Assembly: GCA_021161055.1 (NCBI GenBank) | Contig: JAGHBI010000036.1 | Coordinates: 1 to 8,907 of the forward strand | DNA from: Candidatus Iainarchaeum sp. | GTDB taxonomy: Archaea; Iainarchaeota; Iainarchaeia; Iainarchaeales; DTGL01 | Direction: 5' to 3' | DNA length: 8,907 bases | Shown: positions 5,433 to 8,907 of the stretch, piece by piece | Layout of the letters: every line of letters starts with the position of its first letter | Numbering within the stretch: position 1 is the first letter of the stretch | Notes under the pieces: generated by a model | The model's database searches: none | The model's input: only the letters and a program-made list of their open reading frames with translations | What the model was told of the DNA's origin: nothing | Position numbers and translations under genes: made by a program

Positions 5433-5486
5433 GGAAAGCACCTCAAAAGAAGCTGTAATTAATTGTGGAAGGCAAGGGTTAAAAAG

Positions 5487-6008
5487 CTATTCGCTTAGCC
5501 TCAGCAGGGCCTGCTTCTCTATTACTGCAAGCTCCAGAGCCTTTTCGCGAGGAAACCCTTTATAAGCATCCAACCAGGTTATTTTGTAGAGTTTTGCAAG
5601 CTTTTTCACATTGGGCTTTAATTTAAATTCTGCATTTTTGAAACCGCTGGTATATATGCAGCGCAGGCTTCTTGCTGCGCGTTCCTTACTTTTTGATGCA
5701 ATAATGACAAAATAATATTTATCTTTCTTCGCCACTGTGCTTAGGGCTTCGCTTATTTTCCTTGTTGCATAGAGATAAAGCAAGAATTCTATGCTCAGGC
5801 TTTTTGAAATGGGTTTATTGGAAAAGAGGGAATTATAGGACTTTTCAATGGCGCTTTTTATCTGAAGTTCGCTAATTATTGTACTTGCAGGCACTATTGC
5901 AAGCAAATCGCGACTGGAAAACAAACATTTATTAATTATTGGCTCCAAATTATTTAAATTGGTGGAGCACTTCTTTATGAATACTTTTAGTGGCAATCTG
6001 TGCTGCAT
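5487..6008 (-). CDS. cgi121: KEOPS complex subunit Cgi121
   Basis: This 173-residue protein has the Cgi121/TPRKB pattern. An N-terminal region is followed by LLAIVPASTIISELQIKSAI (the segment where the family has an AV-A-K helix). Then comes KPISKSLSIEFLLYLYATR-KISEALSTV, the conserved block that in the family reads close to A.SL..E.LLY.ss.RqIseAl, followed by a strand YYFVIIAS. Cgi121 binds Bud32 and the tRNA 3' end in the KEOPS complex, which makes t6A at position 37 of ANN-decoding tRNAs. The C-terminal 50 residues (KLYKITWLDAYKG...) extend beyond the shortest family members but are within normal size. The ATG at 6008 is supported by a TATA box 26 nt upstream, implying a leaderless transcript. 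Divergent from S8e; first gene of a run with L44e. Confidence 0.82.
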   Translation of the reverse strand: MQHRLPLKVFIKKCSTNLNNLEPIINKCLFSSRDLLAIVPASTIISELQIKSAIEKSYNSLFSNKPISKSLSIEFLLYLYATRKISEALSTVAKKDKYYFVIIASKSKERAARSLRCIYTSGFKNAEFKLKPNVKKLAKLYKITWLDAYKGFPREKALELAVIEKQALLRLSE

Positions 6009-6054
6009 AAAAAAACATTCCTTGAAAACCTTTTAATGCTTCGCAGGTGGTAAT
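6006..6054. promoter_or_regulatory. Compact divergent promoter between Cgi121 and S8e
   Basis: Only 46 bp separate the two start codons. On the complement strand ATTAAAAGG (about 6028-6036) lies some 26 nt before the Cgi121 ATG. On the forward strand ATAAAAAAA (about 6007-6015), which overlaps the Cgi121 start codon, is placed to start S8e with a leader of about 20 nt. That leader contains the Shine-Dalgarno site AGGTGGT (6045-6051). The two core promoters therefore interleave. Confidence 0.4.
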
Positions 6055-6462
6055 ATGGCAGAATACAGGCTCAAGTCAAGAAGAAAACCCAGCGGGGGAA
6101 TAAGGCACAGCAGAGAACGCTGTGATAAGAAGCTCGCATGGAAGGGAAATCCGCCAACGCTCACAAAGGTTTCAGAGCGCGAACTGCGAGAAAGCGTAAG
6201 GACCAGAGGGGGCAATGTGAAAATAAAGCTTAAGGAAGCAAGCAAAGCGATTATTTCTGCTGGCGGTAAGAATTTCGTTGCTGATATAAAACAGGTTGTT
6301 GAGAACAGAGCGAACAGGCAGTATGCCAGACAGAATGTTATAACAAAGGGTGCAATAATAGAGGTTGAGTTCGAGGGCAAAGTGGCAAAAGCGATTGTGA
6401 CAAGCAGGCCAGGGCAGCATGGTGTTGTGCAGGCAAAACTTCTCGAGGAAAAACCCCTTTAA
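6055..6462 (+). CDS. rps8e: Small-subunit ribosomal protein S8e (eS8)
   Basis: This 135-residue basic protein begins MAEYRLKSRRKPSGGIRHSR and continues with KLAWKGNPPTLTKV, the conserved S8e N-terminal block. VRTRGGNVKIKL follows, and then the C-terminal barrel segments VVENRANRQYARQNVITKGA and VTSRPGQHGVVQAKLL. Length and motif order match archaeal S8e, which lacks the large eukaryotic insert. It is a component of the 30S subunit. The start is fixed by AGGTGGT three nucleotides upstream of the ATG and by the family N-terminus. The gene is divergent from Cgi121 and appears monocistronic, because the next gene has its own TATA box and a weak hairpin lies directly after the stop codon. Confidence 0.96.
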   Translation: MAEYRLKSRRKPSGGIRHSRERCDKKLAWKGNPPTLTKVSERELRESVRTRGGNVKIKLKEASKAIISAGGKNFVADIKQVVENRANRQYARQNVITKGAIIEVEFEGKVAKAIVTSRPGQHGVVQAKLLEEKPL

Positions 6463-6490
6463 ATAAGGCGTAGGCAAGGGCTTATTTTGG
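6461..6490 (+). terminator. Possible weak terminator after S8e
   Basis: AAATAAG (6461-6467) pairs with CTTATTT (6481-6487) around a 13-nt loop, followed by a short T-rich run. The stem is AT-rich, has no extension and begins inside the stop codon, so it may be fortuitous. Confidence 0.3.
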
Positions 6491-6503
6491 ATTTTACAGA
6501 AAG

Positions 6504-6514
6504 ATTTATAAATA
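6504..6514 (+). promoter_or_regulatory. TATA box for the first pilin gene
   Basis: ATTTATAAATA is a near-ideal archaeal TATA box. It predicts transcription from about 6535, leaving a leader of roughly 30 nt that carries the Shine-Dalgarno site AGGTGAT (6558-6564). Confidence 0.6.
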
Positions 6515-6567
6515 AGTAAACCATTTATTATAGCGTAAATGCGCATAAACTTTTGAGAGGTGATGAG

Positions 6568-6987
6568 GTGAACTCAAAGGGTATTAGTCCTGTAATTGCA
6601 ACAGTGTTGCTCATCCTAGTTGCTGTTGCGGTTGTTGCAGTGGTTGCCACATGGAGCACATCGATGGTCGGTGAGCAAACAGGCAAGGCAGAAACTATAA
6701 CAAAAGGTGGCCCAGGAGAAGCAAGGTTCCATGTTGAGAGCTGTTCGAGGAGCGGAAGCACAGTAACAATTAAACTCGTCAACGACGGTACCAAAGATTT
6801 GAATGACTTCACAGTATTCTGCCTGAACTCATCAGGCAATACCGTAGCAACTAAAACCTTGAGTGCAGATATGGTTCCACAGCAGACATATAGCGGCTCC
6901 GTAACATGCACATCAGCAACCACAAGAGTAAGGGTGAAATCTCAGGATTATCCAAACCTTGTGTCAGAGAGGGACTGTACATCTTAA
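6568..6987 (+). CDS. Archaeal type IV pilin, class III signal peptide (pilin 1)
   Basis: This gene encodes a 139-residue pilin beginning MNSKGISPVIATVLLILVAV. The short charged head, the K-G^I cleavage site for prepilin peptidase, and the ISPVIATVLL hydrophobic helix (about 6-28) are the N-terminal signature of archaeal type IV pilins (Pilin_N, DUF1628). The mature domain is Ser/Thr-rich and probably a beta sandwich, with strands such as STVTIKLVNDGTKDLNDFTV. It has four cysteines (C59, C85, C114, C137), enough for two disulfides, and an NSS sequon at N87. The GTG at 6568 is chosen because AGGTGAT lies just upstream and it gives the usual length of head; a TTG at 6553 would add five residues that include the Shine-Dalgarno site. 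A strong hairpin terminator follows. No assembly ATPase or TadC-like gene is in the window. Confidence 0.9.
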   Translation: MNSKGISPVIATVLLILVAVAVVAVVATWSTSMVGEQTGKAETITKGGPGEARFHVESCSRSGSTVTIKLVNDGTKDLNDFTVFCLNSSGNTVATKTLSADMVPQQTYSGSVTCTSATTRVRVKSQDYPNLVSERDCTS

Positions 6988-6999
6988 ACAGTTATGCGA

Positions 7000-7038
7000 G
7001 AAAAAAGAAGCCCTTTTTCGGGCTTTTTTCATTTTTAT
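7000..7038 (+). terminator. Hairpin terminator between the two pilin genes
   Basis: AAGCCC (7008-7013) pairs with GGGCTT (7020-7025) around a T-rich 6-nt loop. Outer A and T runs extend the pairing with a small bulge, giving a stem from about 7000 to 7030. It is followed by T-rich sequence to 7038. This looks like a factor-independent terminator and would make pilin 1 a separate or more abundant transcript than the genes after it. Confidence 0.7.
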
Positions 7039-7076
7039 TTGATTATTGGATCGGTTTGCAGTTATAGGGCGATTGG

Positions 7077-7517
7077 ATGGATAAAAAGGGTATTAGCCCT
7101 GTTATTGGTGCCGTTCTTCTGGTGATGCTGGTTGTTGTCCTTTGGGCATTGTTTTCAACCTGGATGCATAGCTATACAAGCGAGCAGATAAGTAAAAGCG
7201 AAGCTATAGGAAGCAAACAGATAGATTGCTCTGAAGCAGGCATAACCATAACACACTGCACATACGATAAAGGTGGCACGGAGGTTGTTGCAGTAACAAT
7301 AGAGAATACAGGCTCAGTAGATCTGAATGGGTTTAAGGTTATTGCGATGTATTCCGATTACACATCGGACAGCAACAAGAATAAGTATCTTTACCTCGAT
7401 GTTGGAGCAAGTGGCACAGCATATATAACAGCAAATGCAAGCAAAACAGTTACCGAGGTGAAGGTTGTTCCCTTGGAATGCGACATTATAAGCGATTCAA
7501 CAACCTCTTGCAGCTAA
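7077..7517 (+). CDS. Archaeal type IV pilin, class III signal peptide (pilin 2)
   Basis: This gene encodes a 146-residue pilin beginning MDKKGISPVIGAVLLVMLVV, with a charged head, a G^I prepilin peptidase site after residue 5 and a hydrophobic helix to about residue 28. The mature domain resembles that of pilin 1: VAVTIENTGSVDLNGFKVIA aligns with TIKLVNDGTKDLNDFTVF, so the two are diverged tandem paralogs. It also has four cysteines (C51, C61, C135, C145), two of them near the C-terminus, and a sequon at N120. The ATG at 7077 gives the standard signal peptide; a Shine-Dalgarno site is weak at best. A T-rich stretch at about 7030-7040, shared with the preceding terminator, could serve as its TATA region. 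It is followed after 9 nt by the thioredoxin-fold gene, so these two are likely co-transcribed. Confidence 0.9.
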   Translation: MDKKGISPVIGAVLLVMLVVVLWALFSTWMHSYTSEQISKSEAIGSKQIDCSEAGITITHCTYDKGGTEVVAVTIENTGSVDLNGFKVIAMYSDYTSDSNKNKYLYLDVGASGTAYITANASKTVTEVKVVPLECDIISDSTTSCS

Positions 7518-7526
7518 GGTGTTGAA

Positions 7527-7931
7527 ATGGCTCTTACTCTTGCAGGGAAGATTGTGGTCGGATTGGTAATTTTTGGCACAATCTATTTTACAATATTTAT
7601 AATGCCAGGTATGTTCAGTGCTGAGGAAGGCATTAAAATAGAGGGAAAAAGCAAGGTAAAGGCGATAGCATTTGTGAAAACATTTGCGGAGGAGTCCTCA
7701 GAGCTCAACAAAACCCTTGCCAAACTCGCAAACGACCCCGAGCTAAGGGATATATTCACATATGAGATTGTTGTGATAGATGTTGAGAAGGAAAAGGCAA
7801 GGAAGTTTGCAATCACGGAGGAGGAGGTGCCCTGTTTTATAATAGGCAACGAAAAGGTTGTGGGAATTAAGGATGAAAACTGGTTCAAAAAGAAGATTTT
7901 GGAGGTTGCCAAACAGATGGGAATAAGGTAA
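7527..7931 (+). CDS. Membrane-anchored thioredoxin-fold protein lacking CxxC
   Basis: This 134-residue protein has an N-terminal membrane helix (about residues 6-28) and then a soluble domain of about 95 residues with thioredoxin order. A strand VKAIAFVKTF is followed by a helix SSELNKTLAKLAN, a strand YEIVVIDVE, a cis-proline loop EEEVPCFIIGNEKVVGI, and a C-terminal helix. The active-site CxxC expected after the first strand is replaced by TFAEESSEL. The only cysteine is C103, directly after the presumed cis-proline P102. It is therefore unlikely to be an ordinary oxidoreductase. It could act as a chaperone, or form mixed disulfides through C103. The ATG has GGTG (7517-7520 region) upstream and lies 9 nt after pilin 2, whose four cysteines suggest a link. 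The family call rests on pattern and was not tested by structure. Confidence 0.7.
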   Translation: MALTLAGKIVVGLVIFGTIYFTIFIMPGMFSAEEGIKIEGKSKVKAIAFVKTFAEESSELNKTLAKLANDPELRDIFTYEIVVIDVEKEKARKFAITEEEVPCFIIGNEKVVGIKDENWFKKKILEVAKQMGIR

Positions 7932-8092
7932 TGTTGCGCATTTTTGGAAAATATGGATTCTATTTCGAAATGCTCCACACTTGGAACAATGCTCTGGCAC
8001 TGTTTTTTATTTTTACTAACAACAGAATTGCAACAGAGCCAAATATGGGAAGGAATATAAATATTCAACTTCTTTTTATATTGAGAGTATGA
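7931..8092 (+). CDS. Doubtful small ORF (53 aa) bridging two genes
   Basis: The ATG at 7931 overlaps the preceding stop as TAATG, and the TGA at 8090-8092 overlaps the next gene's ATG as ATGA. These are the junctions of tightly coupled genes. The product would start MLRIFGKYGFYFEMLHTWNN and contain one short hydrophobic run (ALALFFIF, residues 21-28). No family is recognised, no Shine-Dalgarno site precedes it, and the TATA box of the downstream gene lies inside it. The stretch may simply be intergenic DNA; its T-rich run at about 8001-8017 could be a terminator for the thioredoxin-like gene. Confidence 0.25.
   Translation: MLRIFGKYGFYFEMLHTWNNALALFFIFTNNRIATEPNMGRNINIQLLFILRV
8054..8063 (+). 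promoter_or_regulatory. TATA box for the secreted fibronectin-type protein
   Basis: AATATAAATA lies about 30 nt before the ATG at 8089 and predicts a transcript start a few bases upstream of it. A nearly leaderless message would fit the absence of a convincing Shine-Dalgarno site. A second run, TTTTTATATT (8073-8082), is too close to the start. Confidence 0.45.
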
Positions 8093-8907
8093 AACAGCTT
8101 AGAAGCGTTTGCTGTCCTCTAGCAGCACTAATCATATTCGCACTATCTGTACATGCGGCTAGCTTCACATCCCTTACAATAAACAATGGAACCCGCTATA
8201 CAAACAGCCTGATACTTGAACTAAGGTTGAATGCTGTAGCCAGCGAGATGCGCTTTTCGTGCGATCGAAACAGCTGGACTGATTGGCTTACCTATGAAAG
8301 CTTTTACAGGTTTGAACTGAGTGCTTCGTATGGCTGCACCACAGCAGATGGTAATAAAGCAATCTATGCGGAGGTGCGCGACAGTGATGGAAATGCTATG
8401 CTAAGTGGCTGGATAGTGCTGGACACAGCCAAACCGAGCAGACCACAAAACCTTGTTGCGAAATACGATGGCAAGGTGGTAAAACTTTCTTGGGGTGCAT
8501 CAAGCGATTCTAGCGGTCTGAGTAAGTATATTATATGGGTTAAGGAGCATGGCAGGGAGGAAAAGGAGTACTTTGTTGAGGTCGATAGCTATGCTGTGAG
8601 CTGGCAGCATTATGCGAAGAAAAGAAGAAAATACTGCTACAAGGTTCAGGCATACGATAAAGCTGGCAATGCATCATTATATTCCAATGAGGAATGCCTG
8701 CTCACAGCCACAGCAGGACCTGACTTTAATATTATGGTCCTTGGTGCTGATGGCCAGAGCAGGGATTTCAATGGAATAAGCTATTTCAGTGATGAGGAAA
8801 TTACCATTAAGCTCATAACAGAAGAGGAAATAAAAACCATAGAAAGCTATATAATGCAGGGTTCTTCAAAAGAGTATTTGAACTTTAGCAAAGAGGATTA
8901 TGGATAT
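8089..8907 (+). CDS. Secreted protein with fibronectin type III domain, N-terminal part (runs off right edge)
   Basis: The reading frame is open for 273 codons to the window edge. Residues 1-24 are a Sec signal peptide: KQLR, a hydrophobic core LAALIIFALS, and a cleavage region VHAAS. Residues 27-113 look like an Ig-like beta domain with the pattern ending IYAEVRDSDGNAML...WIVLDTAKPSRP. Residues 116-207 are a fibronectin type III domain: PQNLVAKYDGKVVKLSWGAS, YIIWVKEHG, and YCYKVQAYDKAGNASLYS. A further beta domain begins near 210 (FNIMVLGADG). Such proteins are extracellular or S-layer-associated and often bind other surface proteins or polymers. Several cysteines in the exported part could form disulfides. 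Because the C-terminus is missing, a membrane anchor or catalytic domain further on cannot be excluded. It follows the pilin and thioredoxin-like genes on the same strand. Confidence 0.85.
   Translation, partial: MKQLRSVCCPLAALIIFALSVHAASFTSLTINNGTRYTNSLILELRLNAVASEMRFSCDRNSWTDWLTYESFYRFELSASYGCTTADGNKAIYAEVRDSDGNAMLSGWIVLDTAKPSRPQNLVAKYDGKVVKLSWGASSDSSGLSKYIIWVKEHGREEKEYFVEVDSYAVSWQHYAKKRRKYCYKVQAYDKAGNASLYSNEECLLTATAGPDFNIMVLGADGQSRDFNGISYFSDEEITIKLITEEEIKTIESYIMQGSSKEYLNFSKEDYGY

Noticed and set aside
5433..5441. GTG start for L44e
   Set aside because: This GTG is part of the GAGGTG ribosome binding site for the ATG at 5430-5432.
6560..6566. Box C (GTGATGA) of a possible C/D RNA upstream of pilin 1
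   Set aside because: No box D or C'/D' pair at suitable spacing; the sequence is explained by the ribosome binding site.
6553..6567. TTG start for pilin 1
   Set aside because: It would place the Shine-Dalgarno site inside the coding region and lengthen the normally short charged head of the signal peptide.
1..8907. CRISPR array or rRNA gene
   Set aside because: No regularly spaced repeats and no conserved rRNA segments are visible on either strand.

Overview
The window is archaeal. It carries the archaeal/eukaryal-type ribosomal proteins S8e and L44e, the KEOPS subunit Cgi121, a Hef/XPF-type helicase and nuclease pair, a tRNA gene with a short bulge-helix-bulge type intron and no encoded CCA, and class III signal-peptide pilins. 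TATA-like boxes lie about 25 bp before many starts, and Shine-Dalgarno sites read GGTGA or AGGTG. The small, split and compact genes would suit a DPANN-type lineage (for example Micrarchaeota, Diapherotrites or Woesearchaeota relatives), but the sequence alone does not settle this.

Layout. 1-213 (-) is the N-terminus of an archaeal AAA ATPase cut by the left edge. 270-592 has no intact gene; it holds the degraded tail of an IS200/IS605-family tnpB with a large hairpin and a possible right end. 634-1293 (+) is a VapBC-like toxin-antitoxin pair. 1353-3625 (+) encodes Hef as two genes, a DEAH helicase followed 5 nt later by an ERCC4/XPF nuclease. 3679-3867 (+) is a small orphan ORF. 3881-3972 (+) is an intron-containing tRNA, probably tRNA-Gly(CCC). 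3995-4332 (+) is a cupin gene broken by a one-base frameshift. 4344-6008 (-) runs Cgi121, L44e, then a winged-helix protein of unknown role. 6055-6462 (+) is S8e, divergent from Cgi121. 6568-8907 (+) is a cell-surface block: two tandem pilins separated by a hairpin terminator, a membrane-anchored thioredoxin-fold protein without CxxC, a doubtful 53-codon bridging ORF, and a secreted fibronectin type III protein cut by the right edge.

How the genes relate. The middle is housekeeping: fork and repair processing by Hef, translation by S8e, L44e and the tRNA, and t6A37 tRNA modification by KEOPS. The left end looks like accessory DNA (AAA ATPase, transposon remnant, toxin-antitoxin). The right end is an exported surface module in which both pilins have four cysteines and sit next to a redox-fold protein. 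I found no wholly new system. The observations most worth a check are the split Hef, the hairpin-bearing tnpB remnant (a possible orphan omega/reRNA), the tRNA with C33 and a 21-nt intron, the frameshifted cupin, and the cysteine-rich pilin/thioredoxin-like cluster.
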